Source: an uncultured Oscillospiraceae bacterium
GTDB lineage: Bacteria; Bacillota; Clostridia; Oscillospirales; Acutalibacteraceae
DNA: 64,000 nt
NCBI GenBank assembly: GCA_900547445.1
Contig: URGJ01000002.1
Coordinates: forward strand, 62,001 to 126,000
Direction of reading: 5' to 3'
Within the stretch, counting starts at the first letter, position 1, and the number at the start of each line of letters is the position of its first letter. Of the stretch, positions 44,910-54,405 are shown piece after piece. The notes under the pieces were generated by a model, which made no database searches, was not told the origin of the DNA, and was given only the letters and a program-made list of their open reading frames with translations. The position numbers were made by a program, and so were the translations under genes.

Positions 44910-46053
44910 ATGAAAGTAGTTTTTGTTTCTAATTTTTTAAGCCACCATCAAATACCTCTTTGTGAGGCGTTACAGAAAAAATGCAGTTCATTTAAGTTTG
45001 TTGCAACTGACAGTATAGGAAGTCGGGGCTATCAAATACCGCATGAAGCCGATTATGTAATGCATTTTGATGATGATAATCAGCGGGAAGAGGTTATATC
45101 TATTGTAAGAGAAGCGGATGTGGCTATTTTCGGAAATTGCCCGGAACAACTTATTAGTATTAGAATGAAAGATAACAAGCTTTCATTTCTCTATGCTGAA
45201 CGCTTCTTTAAAAGGGGTACATGGCGCAGATTTATTCCCAAAACCCGTAGGGCGATATATAGGCGAATAGTAGCTTATAAGGACAATAATATGTATGTTC
45301 TTTGTGCCAGCGCTTTTTTGCCATATGACCTTTCTTTGTTCGGTTTTCCGGACAAAAAATGCTTTAAATGGGGTTATTTCCCGGATACAAAAAAATATGA
45401 TATTGAAACGCTTCTAGATAAAAAGGTTAACATAACGACCAAAATCCTTTGGGTCGGACGATTGCTGTCGTGGAAACATCCCGACGACGCAATTAGGTTA
45501 GCCGAAAAACTAAGGAAAAACGATATCACTTTCGAAATCAACCTTATCGGTGATGGTGAACTAAAAAACAACTTAGAGGCGATGATAAAAAGCAAAAATT
45601 TAGGTGATTGCGTTCACTTATTAGGCTCAAAAACTACCGAAGAAGTGCGTAACTATATGGAGGAATCATCCATATTACTTTTTACAAGCGACCGTAAGGA
45701 GGGTTGGGGCGCTGTTTTAAACGAAGCTATGAACGGCGGTTGCGCCGTAGTCGCAAGTCATGCAATAGGCTCGGTTCCGTTCTTGATTAAGGACGGCGAA
45801 AACGGCCTAATATACCGTGACGGCGATATCAAAAACCTATATGAAAAAAGTTAAGTATCTAATTGATAATAAGGAAAAAACCGCTGAGCTTGGCAAAAGC
45901 GCCTATATAACGCTTACCGACTTATGGAATGCAGAAATAGCCGCAGAAAGGTTTATAAAATTAGCCGAAAATATACAGTCGGGTAATAAAAATAATTTGT
46001 TTGAAGACGGACCGTGTTCAGGAGCGGCGGTTTTAAAGGATAATTGGAGATAG
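44910..46053 (+). pseudogene. Glycosyltransferase GT4-like, frameshifted at an A6 run
   Basis: The frame from 44910 gives 314 residues with ILWVGRLLSWKHPDDAI near 185, HLLGSKTTEEVRNYMEESSI, and the donor motif SDRKEGWGAVLNEAMNGGCAVV. It ends at 45854 just after an A6 run (45844-45849). The next frame continues 45850-46053 with KYLIDNKEKTAELGKSAYI, the standard end of such enzymes, and 78 further residues. Removing one A makes one continuous protein of about 380 residues. Since the whole catalytic domain lies before the break, the truncated form may still be active. ATG 44910 has AGAGGGG upstream. Confidence 0.8.
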
Positions 46054-46055
46054 TA

Positions 46056-46709
46056 ATGAAGGTATCTATAATAGTTCCTGTTTATTGCGTGGAACAGTAT
46101 CTGGACGCTTGTGTTGAATCAATAGTAAATCAAACATATAAAGATATTGAAATTATATTGGTTGATGACGGCTCGCCTGATAATTGCCCCCAAATATGTG
46201 ATGAATGGGCTGAAAGAGACCATAGAATTATTGTGATACATAAGGAAAACGGCGGACAGGGAACGGCGAGAAATGCGGCGCTTGATATAATGACGGGAGA
46301 ATATGTGCTTTTTGTTGACAGCGATGATAGAATAGTGCCGATGATGGTTGAAAAAATGCTGAACTCGACGGACTCGGGAAAAATTGATTTGATTTTATGT
46401 GGACTGACCGTTAATACGGATTTAAGAACAGTTAATACAGCCTGGTATAGCGAAAGTAAATTATACACTCCCGAAGAAATAATTTTTGAGTATTTAACTT
46501 CAAAAAAAATATTAACAGGTCCTGTTTGCAAATTGATTAGCAAATCATTAATTGCGGATATTAGATTCCCTCAATTTAGGGCAAACGAAGATGCATATAT
46601 CATGCATAAAATTTTAGGTAATTGTAATTGTGCATATGTTTTAAGCGACTACTTGTATATACCAATATACGCAGGCATAGAAATGTCGAAAAACATGTTT
46701 GGGCGGTGA
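46056..46709 (+). CDS. Glycosyltransferase family 2, C-terminally short
   Basis: GT-A transferase, 217 residues from ATG 46056 (TTGGAG seven bases upstream; an in-frame TTG at 46044 would include that site). VSIIVPVYCVEQYLDACVES opens the domain, LVDDGSPDNCP near 38, DRIVVIHKENGG-type block, GTARNAALD near 76, and the metal-binding DSDD near 97. NEDAYIMHKIL near 184 is the late acceptor-side Glu-Asp. Relatives are usually about 320 residues and continue with a Y-Y-R...S segment; here the protein stops after YLYIPIYAG. It may be truncated by a frameshift near 46670 but no clear continuation is visible. Confidence 0.83.
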   Translation: MKVSIIVPVYCVEQYLDACVESIVNQTYKDIEIILVDDGSPDNCPQICDEWAERDHRIIVIHKENGGQGTARNAALDIMTGEYVLFVDSDDRIVPMMVEKMLNSTDSGKIDLILCGLTVNTDLRTVNTAWYSESKLYTPEEIIFEYLTSKKILTGPVCKLISKSLIADIRFPQFRANEDAYIMHKILGNCNCAYVLSDYLYIPIYAGIEMSKNMFGR

Positions 46710-46713
46710 TTGA

Positions 46714-47781
46714 ATGTTTTTAAGAAAATGTATAAGGAATATACTTAATAAAAGAAAACTAAATGCATTGAGAAATGTTGTCATAAATTCACATCATGAT
46801 AAGTTTAATTATGATAAAAATGTTGCTGATTATAGAAACAAAGGATTTTCTTTAAGCGAAAGTGCAATTTATAATTTTCCTAAAAATAATTATAAGGACT
46901 ATATAACAACTTGGGAATCATATCAACCAAGAATTAAGAATAATCCATATTCGATGCTTTCAGATAACAAGTATTTGTTTTCGATAGTATTTGGGAAACA
47001 TATAAAAACAGCGAAGGTATTTGCTATAATAAGGGATGGAAATCTTGTTCCTACTGAAGACAATAGTATATGTAAGGAAAATATTTATGATTTTATTTTA
47101 CAAAGTGGAGGTATGGTAATTAAGGATACCTTCGGCTCGGACGGTTTTGAAGTTTTTGTTTTACATGCTAAAAACGGTAAAATAACATATAAGAATAATG
47201 AAATCAGTAAATTGGATTTGGAGAAAATAATTACCGGCTTCAAAGAGGGTGTTATTCAGGAATTATTAGAACAGGGAGAATTTGAAAACAATATTTTCTC
47301 AGAAAGCATAAACACGGTTAGAGTAATTTCTATGCGTAAAAAGGGCTTAGATGAGCATGAAATTATTGCTGCACTTCAAAGGATTGGAAATAAAAAAAGT
47401 GCACCGGTTGATAATTTTAACCAGGGTGGGGGAAGCGCTTTAATAGATATAAAAACAGGAAGAATCGGAAAGATGACATCCGCATTTTCTGTTGATGATT
47501 CAGGTAATAGAATTTTTTACGATACACATCCTGATACTGGTGCTGTTATAAATGGAGCCTATATACCTAATTGGAATAAACTCCAAGATGTTATTTCCGA
47601 AGTTACTAAAAGGATACCGTTTTTTGATTATATAGCATGGGATATAGTTGTTCAGGATGACGGCTTTGCATTGATTGAAACAAATTTGAAAAGTTCATTA
47701 AATGTTTTTCAAATACACGAAGGAATGAGAAATTCTTTTTTGGGCGATAAATACCGTGAATATGGGTTTTTGCAAAAATGA
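46714..47781 (+). CDS. Sugar-transfer-associated ATP-grasp protein
   Basis: 355 residues of the ATP-grasp superfamily type found in polysaccharide loci. Nucleotide-binding parts include GGMVIKDTFGSDGFEVFVL near residue 131, VIQELLEQ near 175, INTVRVIS near 200, and the metal site DIVVQDDGFALIETNLKSS near 310. These proteins are thought to ligate an amino acid or other carboxylate onto the glycan or lipid-linked intermediate; the actual substrate is unknown. Starts five bases after the GT2 gene, so coexpressed. Confidence 0.85.
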   Translation: MFLRKCIRNILNKRKLNALRNVVINSHHDKFNYDKNVADYRNKGFSLSESAIYNFPKNNYKDYITTWESYQPRIKNNPYSMLSDNKYLFSIVFGKHIKTAKVFAIIRDGNLVPTEDNSICKENIYDFILQSGGMVIKDTFGSDGFEVFVLHAKNGKITYKNNEISKLDLEKIITGFKEGVIQELLEQGEFENNIFSESINTVRVISMRKKGLDEHEIIAALQRIGNKKSAPVDNFNQGGGSALIDIKTGRIGKMTSAFSVDDSGNRIFYDTHPDTGAVINGAYIPNWNKLQDVISEVTKRIPFFDYIAWDIVVQDDGFALIETNLKSSLNVFQIHEGMRNSFLGDKYREYGFLQK

Positions 47782-47802
47782 TGTTTATTATTGGTGAATA
47801 GT

Positions 47803-49251
47803 ATGTCAGATGAGGTTAATTTGAGCCAAAAAACAGCAAGCGGAGTTTTTTGGGTATTTATGGAACGAATTTGTGCACAGCTTGTAAGTTTCGCAGTTTC
47901 AATAGTTCTTGCAAGACTGTTAATGCCCGATGATTATGGATTAATCGCCATTGTTACGGTGTTAATTAATATATTAAATGTAATTGTTACCGGTGGCTTT
48001 TCAACATCACTGATACAAAAAAAAGATACCGATGATATTGATTATAGTTCGGTGTTTTGGTTTTTGATAGTATTTTCAGTCGTTGCGTACATATTGTTGT
48101 ATTTTGCAGCACCTGTACTGGATAGATTTTATAATTACGATTTACTGGTAAGTGTTGTCCGTGTAATGGGATTGCAGATTATTATCGGCGGAATAAAGTC
48201 GGTTTTTTCTGCCAGGTTGACAAAAAAAATGATGTTCAAAAAATTCTTTTGGGCAACATTTATAGGCACAGCTATTTCTGCCGTTGTAAGCCTAATAATG
48301 GCATACAACGGATATGGTGTTTGGGCACTTGTTTGTCAGTATCTTATCAACAATACCATTGATACTTTGATATTGGCTTTTGTTTCAAAATGGGTTCCAA
48401 GTTTTAAGGTTTCAATAAATAGACTGAAAACGCTCATTTCTTTCGGGTGGAAGGTTTTAGTTTCTTCTTTGATTGATACTGTTTATAATAATATAAGAAG
48501 TCTGATTATAGGAGCCCGATATTCATCGGCCGATTTGGGATATTATAACAGGGGTAAACAGTTTCCTGAATTACTTATGAATAATATCAGCACATCTATT
48601 GGCTCGGCAATATTCCCTGCATTATCAAGTAAACAAGATAGTAGGGAAGATGTGAAATTGTTAACTAAAAAAACAATGCAGACAACATCTTATATTGTTA
48701 TGCCGCTGATGTTCGGGTTGGCTATGGTTGCAAAACCGCTTGTAGTGTTACTTTTGACGGAAAAATGGCTGCCATGCGTTCCTTTTCTTCAAATACTATG
48801 CTTTAACAACGCATTGATGCCGCTTCAATCTGCTAATGTTCAATCTATTTTAGCATTAGGAAGAAGCGATATAAATATTAAACTAAATGTTATTAAAAAG
48901 ACCTTTGGTTTGGTAGTAATATTGCTGTCTTCACAAATAAGCGTTATAGCGATGGCGTATGCCGGAATGATCACCGGATTATTTTGCCTTATAGTAAATA
49001 TGTATCCAAATAAAAAATTATTAGGATATGGTATTAGAGAACAAATACTTGATGTAGCGCCTTATGTATTATTATCCGCAATAATGAGCTTTTGTATTTG
49101 GTGGTTTAAATATATACCAATGAGTCCGGTGATTCAAATTGCAGTTCAGGTATCTGTTGGCGCACTTGTTTACATTGCATTGTCGGTAGCATTTAAAATC
49201 GAATCTCTATATGATATTTTAAAATATGTAAAAAGAATAATTAAACGTTAA
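47803..49251 (+). CDS. Polysaccharide flippase (MOP/Wzx-type)
   Basis: About 13-14 transmembrane helices in 482 residues. The N terminus LSQKTASGVFWVFMERICAQ and ARLLMPDDYGLIAIVTV, then SLIQKKDTDDIDYSSVFW near 70 are standard for the lipopolysaccharide-biosynthesis/WzxC-like branch, with YYNRGKQFPELLMNNIS near 245. It moves undecaprenyl-linked repeat units across the membrane for polymerisation. A longer reading from 47791 is possible; no strong Shine-Dalgarno decides. Confidence 0.92.
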   Translation: MSDEVNLSQKTASGVFWVFMERICAQLVSFAVSIVLARLLMPDDYGLIAIVTVLINILNVIVTGGFSTSLIQKKDTDDIDYSSVFWFLIVFSVVAYILLYFAAPVLDRFYNYDLLVSVVRVMGLQIIIGGIKSVFSARLTKKMMFKKFFWATFIGTAISAVVSLIMAYNGYGVWALVCQYLINNTIDTLILAFVSKWVPSFKVSINRLKTLISFGWKVLVSSLIDTVYNNIRSLIIGARYSSADLGYYNRGKQFPELLMNNISTSIGSAIFPALSSKQDSREDVKLLTKKTMQTTSYIVMPLMFGLAMVAKPLVVLLLTEKWLPCVPFLQILCFNNALMPLQSANVQSILALGRSDINIKLNVIKKTFGLVVILLSSQISVIAMAYAGMITGLFCLIVNMYPNKKLLGYGIREQILDVAPYVLLSAIMSFCIWWFKYIPMSPVIQIAVQVSVGALVYIALSVAFKIESLYDILKYVKRIIKR

Positions 49252-49280
49252 AAATTTATTTTGAAGTGAGGAATAGGAAT

Positions 49281-50330
49281 ATGTCATTATTTGAAAACAA
49301 AACCCTACTAATTACCGGCGGCACCGGTAGTTTCGGAAACGCGGTATTAAACCGCTTTCTGAAAACAGACATCGGTGAAATACGCATTTTTTCGCGTGAC
49401 GAAAAAAAGCAGGACGATATGCGTCATGAGTTTCAGGCAAAAATGCCTGAGTTTGCGGAAAAAATAGAATTTTATATAGGCGATGTCAGAGATATTGCAA
49501 GCGTAAGAAATGCTATGCACGGTGTAGATTACATATTTCACGCTGCGGCTTTAAAGCAGGTTCCGTCCTGTGAGTTCTTTCCTATTGAAGCGGTAAAAAC
49601 CAATGTAATAGGCACAGATAATGTACTTACCGCCGCAATTGACGAAGGGGTAAAGGCAGTAATATGCTTATCTACCGATAAGGCGGCTTATCCTGTCAAT
49701 GCAATGGGTATTACTAAAGCATTAGAAGAAAGGGTTGCTGTTGCAAAATCCCGTACTACGACAAAAACTAAAATTTGCTGCACACGTTACGGTAATGTTA
49801 TGTGCTCTCGCGGTTCTGTTATTCCACTTTGGATCGAACAGATAAAAAACGGTCAGCCGCTTACTATTACCGACGGCACAATGACCCGCTTTATTATGTC
49901 GCTTGACGAGGCGGTTGACCTTGTTCTGTTTGCATTTGAACACGGTGAGAGCGGAGATATACTTGTTCAGAAAGCGCTTGCTTGCACTATTAGGACACAG
50001 GCGGAGGCAGTTTGCGAGTTATTTGGTGGAGATAAAAGTTCAATAAAAACGATAGGTATTCGCCATGGCGAAAAGATGTATGAGACTCTCCTTACTAACG
50101 AGGAATGTGCAAATGCTGTGGATATGGGCAATTTCTATCGTGTACCCGCGGACAAGCGCGGACTAAACTATGATAAGTATTTTAATAAGGGTGACGAAAG
50201 CCGCAATTCGCTTACAGAATTTGATTCCAAGAATACCGAGTTATTGAATGTTGAACAGGTCAAGGAAAAGCTTTTGTCTTTGCAATATATACGCGAAGAA
50301 TTGAATAAACAAAAGAATCCAAGTAAATAA
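49281..50330 (+). CDS. capE: UDP-GlcNAc 4,6-dehydratase (inverting), CapE/FnlA
   Basis: First enzyme of UDP-L-FucNAc synthesis: 4,6-dehydration and C5 inversion of UDP-GlcNAc. 349 residues from ATG 49281 (GAGGAATAGGAAT upstream). LLITGGTGSFGNAVLNRFL near residue 11, FHAAALKQVPSCEFFPIEA near 80, STDKAAYPVNAMGITKALE with the TDK and MxxxK site near 130, TRYGNVMCSRGSVIPL, GIRHGEKMYETL near 258. It is soluble, unlike PglF. Its partner genes capF and capG are 20 kb upstream, so the pathway is split around the locus. Confidence 0.94.
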   Translation: MSLFENKTLLITGGTGSFGNAVLNRFLKTDIGEIRIFSRDEKKQDDMRHEFQAKMPEFAEKIEFYIGDVRDIASVRNAMHGVDYIFHAAALKQVPSCEFFPIEAVKTNVIGTDNVLTAAIDEGVKAVICLSTDKAAYPVNAMGITKALEERVAVAKSRTTTKTKICCTRYGNVMCSRGSVIPLWIEQIKNGQPLTITDGTMTRFIMSLDEAVDLVLFAFEHGESGDILVQKALACTIRTQAEAVCELFGGDKSSIKTIGIRHGEKMYETLLTNEECANAVDMGNFYRVPADKRGLNYDKYFNKGDESRNSLTEFDSKNTELLNVEQVKEKLLSLQYIREELNKQKNPSK

Positions 50331-50544
50331 TCATTTTCTCCACTCTGAGAAATGTTTTTTCAAAATCTTAACCGAAAAAATGGGTTGAAGTTCTTAAAAC
50401 TGGCTTTAAATGATAAAAGCCAAAATCATGCGTCTTTATATCTTTAGCGTGTTTTTTACGCTAATCAACTAGTACTTGCTCTTTATTAAAAGTTTGAAAA
50501 ATGTCTTTATATTTATTACTGAATATAGGGGGATGTAATATTTT

Positions 50545-50754
50545 ATGCGGGTATTGCGAATAAACGCAGTTTATAATACAAGGAGTACCGGTTGCATAGT
50601 AAAAGAAATGCATAAGTATTTTCAATCAAAAGGTATTGAAAGCTATGTTGCTTACGCAACTGAAAGTACAGATACTTCAAATGACCCTAATGTTTTCAGA
50701 AGAATCATTACATTGAGTTGTTTAATCAAATTTGCAGTAAATAATGCGTCATAA
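50545..50754 (+). pseudogene. N-terminal glycosyltransferase fragment
   Basis: 69 residues beginning MRVLRINAVYNTRSTGCIVKE, the start of GT4-type enzymes that normally read INxVYGxGSTGRIV, and SYVAYATEST. After residue about 52 the match ends and the protein stops. The rest of the enzyme is deleted, so this is a remnant. The 214 bases before it hold two weak hairpins (TGGCTTT/AAAGCCA at 50401-50422 and TTAGCGT/ACGCTAA at 50444-50464) and no gene. Confidence 0.7.
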
Positions 50755-50796
50755 TAAAGTGTTTTTAAAAGTTATTATCTGATTGAGGTTAAAAAG

Positions 50797-53193
50797 ATGA
50801 ACGAGACTCAAATTGGTATAATAAGCCTTATTAAAAGCGCCATTACTGGCGAAAAGGCAGTCATATCAAAAGACTTTGATTGGCAAAATGCAATAAAAGT
50901 AGCGAAAAAGCATCAAATAGCCCCGCTAATATATTACGGAATAATGAATTCGGATACTAAAGTTCCAGAGAATGTATTATCCATAGCAGAAAACACAACC
51001 TGCCAATGCATTGCCTTAAACCATAATCAGATTTTTGAACTTGAAAATATATACAAGGTGTTTAATGAAAGTGGCATAAAATATATGCCGCTTAAGGGTG
51101 CTGTTCTTAAAAAGCTATATCCTAAGCCTGAAATGCGGGTGATGGGAGATGGTGATATACTTATTAAAACCGAACAGTACAAGGTTATTTGTGAAGCTAT
51201 GAAAGCTTTGGGTTTCACAGAAATTCTTGAAAGTGACCACGAGTTTATATGGAATAAACCGAATATACATATCGAACTTCATAAGCGGTTGATACCCTCT
51301 TACAATAAGGATTATTATTCATATTACGGTGACAGTTGGAAATTTGCAAAGCCTGACACAGGCAGTTGCTACAAAATGTCCGACGAGGATACCTTTGTGT
51401 ATATTTTCACTCGTTATGCAAAGCATTATCGCGACGGAGGAATTGGTATTCGCCATATAACGGATTTGTATGTTTATTTAATATCGAATCCGAAATTGGA
51501 TAAAGAATATATCGAAACAGAACTTAATAAGCTTGGATTGCTTAAATTCTATAAGAATACAATAAATACTATCGATGTTTGGTTTAATAACAAACAGGCA
51601 AATGATATATCAGACTTTATAACCGATAGAATATTTGAAAGCGGTTCTTACGGTACATATGTTTCACATATACTATCGGGTGCGGTAAAATCTTCAAATT
51701 TCGGAAAAAATGCAAAATTCAAGAAGGTATTTAACCTGATTTTTCCGCCGTATAAGAATATGAGCAGAAAATATCCTGTTCTTAAAAAAATACCACTGCT
51801 TTTACCGTTTGTGTGGACAGGCAGGATAATTAACATTCTTTTTACAAAAAAATATAAAATAGCAGAACACAGAAAAGAACTCAACTATATGTCAGAAGAA
51901 AACATTGCAAAATACAAAAAAGAACTCAACTACGTCGGAATAGATTTTAATTTTAATAAACGAATTACTTGCGTACATTCCCTTGAACAAAGAGTTTTGA
52001 TAGAACTTTTAGCGGGTGAAATAAGCGGGGAAGAGAGACTTTGCGAAGCTGAGCTTAAAGCCGCTAACTGGGCTAAGGTTCTTAAAGAGGCTAAAGCGCA
52101 GGCAGTACCTCTTATGGCAGCGGAGGCTTTAATTAAGTACAAGAACTATATCCCAAATTATGATGAGTGGGGAAATTTAGCCGCAACCGCTCATGCAATT
52201 AATGTTAGGACTGCATATAATGAACAGAAGTTGAATGAAATAATGAAGGGTCATCCGTTCGTTATTTTAAAGGGTATGGCAGCGGCTGCATATTATCCAA
52301 AGCCTCACGAGCGTAGTATTGGGGATATAGATTTCTTAATTGACCCTGCCGAAAAGCAGGAGCTTGAAGAATTGTTAAGTAATAAAGGGTACGAAAATCA
52401 AAATATTAGAAATGAGCATCATGTGTCATTTAATAAATCGGATACACACTTTGAAATGCATTTTGAAATCCCGGGAATACCGTACGGTGAATCGGGGAAA
52501 ACGGTAAAGGAGTTTCTGATGAATGCTTTCAAGCGTCCTGTAATTTCTCAGTTTGACGATTGGATTTTTCCGGCACCAAAGGATATTTATCATGGCCTCA
52601 TTATACTTCTTCATATGCAGCATCATATGCTGAATGAGGGTCTTGGGCTTCGCCATATATGTGACTGGGCTTGTTATGTTCAAAAAACTGAAAGCATGCC
52701 TTTCTGGGCAGAATTGCTTGACTTGTTTAAAAAAATCGGTATTTTAACTTATGCAAAAGTTGTTACAAAGATTTGTTCAATGTATTTCCATATTAATTGT
52801 CCCAAATGGGCAGAAAATGCCGACGAGGAACTTTGCAATGATGTTATGAATGATGTGTTGATTGGCGGAAATTTCGGAAGAAAAGACAAGCTTAGGTCAA
52901 CAAGCAGTTTAATGATTTCCAAGCTCGAAAATACCGGTATAAAGAGAGGAAAGGTTTCAAATCTGCTTTGGATTCTTCATTGCTCTGTATTATCTAAATA
53001 TCCGATAATAAAAAAATGTCCGCTTTTGTACCCCGTATTTTACTGCTATCGTGCGATGCTTTATCTTATGAGAATGTTAATGGGCAAGAGAAGTTCGTTT
53101 ATAAAGCTTGCGCCTATGGCAAATCAGCGTAAAAGTGTATATGACAGATTGCATCTGTTCGAAACTGAAAACAATGGAATAGACAATAATTAA
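50797..53193 (+). CDS. Tandem nucleotidyltransferase (NTP_transf_5 x2) fusion
   Basis: 798 residues made of two copies of the uncharacterised nucleotidyltransferase domain. Copy 1 (about 1-375): YMPLKGAVLKKLYPKPEMR then MGDGDILI near residue 110 and HIELHKRL. Copy 2 (about 395-798): VILKGMAAAAYYPKPHERS then IGDIDFLID near 510, FEMHFEI, LLHMQHHML. The D-x-D in each is the probable metal site; LKG is the sugar/nucleotide strand. Each half ends with a basic hydrophobic segment (KKIPLLLPFVW, KKCPLLYPVFY). A linker contains HRKELNY/YKKELNY, a short repeat. Family members with one copy (about 350-400 residues) occur in capsule and peptide loci. Substrate unknown. Start ATG with GAGG upstream. Confidence 0.85.
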   Translation: MNETQIGIISLIKSAITGEKAVISKDFDWQNAIKVAKKHQIAPLIYYGIMNSDTKVPENVLSIAENTTCQCIALNHNQIFELENIYKVFNESGIKYMPLKGAVLKKLYPKPEMRVMGDGDILIKTEQYKVICEAMKALGFTEILESDHEFIWNKPNIHIELHKRLIPSYNKDYYSYYGDSWKFAKPDTGSCYKMSDEDTFVYIFTRYAKHYRDGGIGIRHITDLYVYLISNPKLDKEYIETELNKLGLLKFYKNTINTIDVWFNNKQANDISDFITDRIFESGSYGTYVSHILSGAVKSSNFGKNAKFKKVFNLIFPPYKNMSRKYPVLKKIPLLLPFVWTGRIINILFTKKYKIAEHRKELNYMSEENIAKYKKELNYVGIDFNFNKRITCVHSLEQRVLIELLAGEISGEERLCEAELKAANWAKVLKEAKAQAVPLMAAEALIKYKNYIPNYDEWGNLAATAHAINVRTAYNEQKLNEIMKGHPFVILKGMAAAAYYPKPHERSIGDIDFLIDPAEKQELEELLSNKGYENQNIRNEHHVSFNKSDTHFEMHFEIPGIPYGESGKTVKEFLMNAFKRPVISQFDDWIFPAPKDIYHGLIILLHMQHHMLNEGLGLRHICDWACYVQKTESMPFWAELLDLFKKIGILTYAKVVTKICSMYFHINCPKWAENADEELCNDVMNDVLIGGNFGRKDKLRSTSSLMISKLENTGIKRGKVSNLLWILHCSVLSKYPIIKKCPLLYPVFYCYRAMLYLMRMLMGKRSSFIKLAPMANQRKSVYDRLHLFETENNGIDNN

Positions 53194-53510
53194 CCTTCAT
53201 TTATCAATACTCTGTATAATATATCGTACTGTTTTCCTTATCTTATGTCGCGCAGCAACTTGATTGTTTTTTAATTTAATAAAACCTTGTTTTAAAACCT
53301 ATTAATATTATTTTGGTTTTCAGGGCGCGACATAGCATACGGCTCAAAGTCGGGATTGCTTGTTCGGACGGGTAATCGGATAAAAAATAATCTACTAAAA
53401 CACTGCCTAAAAAATAGGGCAGGTGTTTTGGTAGATTGTTTTTTTAAATGTAAGCGTCAAAAGAGTTTAAAAAACAAAAAAATATAGTTACTGAAAAATT
53501 ACTATATAAT
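53194..53510. other. Gene-poor gap with an inverted repeat and terminator
   Basis: 317 bases without a gene. A 9-bp inverted repeat TATGTCGCG/CGCGACATA (53244-53252 and 53326-53334) brackets an AT-rich segment; it could be a relic of a small mobile element but has no transposase or flanking duplication. A strong terminator follows at 53392-53446. Confidence 0.5.
53392..53446 (+). terminator. Terminator of the polysaccharide locus
   Basis: CTAC-AAAACAC-TGCC in the left arm pairs with GGCA-GTGTTTT-GTAG in the right arm with a few bulges and a short A-rich loop, then ATTGTTTTTTT. Confidence 0.8.
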
Positions 53511-54224
53511 TTAATGGTTAATATTTTTTCTGTATGAGCCCGGAGATTGGTTGTATTTCAATTTGAAAACACGCAAAAAGTGAGCAAGTGATGTAAAGCC
53601 CGAAGCAAAACATACATCGGTTACCGAAGCGGTGCTGGTAAGCAAAGATTTTGCAGCGTGTTCTAACCGCACTTCAGATAGGAATTGCTTGATAGTTTTC
53701 CCCATGTTTTTATGGAATTGGCTGCTAAGATAATTAGGCGTATAACCGAACCTATTAGACAGTGATTGCAATGTGATATTTGTGTTGTAATTCAATTTGA
53801 TATATCGTGCAATATCAAGCACAACATGGTTTGTTTTTTGCAGAATTACGGAATTTGCATGGCGAAAAATTTCGGCAATTATGCAATTTAGCAGCATCCT
53901 TTCAAGTATAAGGTTATATTCCAAACCTGAATTATACTCATTTAAAAGCAAATTTAAAAGAGTGTCGCTCATATTGTGAGAGTACATACTTTTATCGCAA
54001 AATGGACTAAGTTCCGAGTCAATGAAGCTGGCTTCAAAATTTAAATTAATAATTTCGGTAGGCTCAATAAGGGTAACCGCGTGTAAATCCATAGGCGTCA
54101 TAAAAACTATGCTGTTGTGTCCGCATTCAATCGATTCGCCGTTTATGTGCTGTATACACCGACCTGAAATTATATATTCTATCTCGTAAAAGTCATGGAA
54201 ATGGACAAAATAATCCTTAAGCAT
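53511..54224 (-). CDS. AraC-family transcriptional regulator
   Basis: 237 residues from the first ATG. The N-terminal cupin begins directly with VHFHDFYEIEYIISGR, GHNSIVFMTPMDLHAV near 40, and the C-terminal AraC domain has ITLQSLSNRFGYTPNYLSSQFH near 150 and VCFASGFTSLAHFLRVFKLKYNQSP near 203. Relatives usually have about 20-30 more residues upstream. The frame is open to an ATT at 54305, preceded six bases earlier by AAAGGAAG, which would add 27 residues (IKSPIIKKVTADRQ...FRRK); ATT starts are rare. It is divergent from the CAZyme cluster and most likely regulates it. Confidence 0.9.
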   Translation of the reverse strand: MLKDYFVHFHDFYEIEYIISGRCIQHINGESIECGHNSIVFMTPMDLHAVTLIEPTEIINLNFEASFIDSELSPFCDKSMYSHNMSDTLLNLLLNEYNSGLEYNLILERMLLNCIIAEIFRHANSVILQKTNHVVLDIARYIKLNYNTNITLQSLSNRFGYTPNYLSSQFHKNMGKTIKQFLSEVRLEHAAKSLLTSTASVTDVCFASGFTSLAHFLRVFKLKYNQSPGSYRKNINH

Positions 54225-54405
54225 TTTTCTGCGGAATAATGCAAAATTCGGGCTGCTGAGCTGACGGTCGGCTGTTACTTTTTTTATAATGGGACTTTTT
54301 ATAATAAAAAACTTCCTTTCTTTTCATAATTGTGATTTTGCCGCGACAATTTTTTATTATTTTTATGCAAATGAAAAAAATTGTTCTGCTTTATTATGTA
54401 TTTTT

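Noticed and set aside
53244..53334. 9-bp inverted repeat as a MITE
   Set aside because: Too short, interior has no recognisable element, no flanking duplication, single copy in the window; left only as a note.
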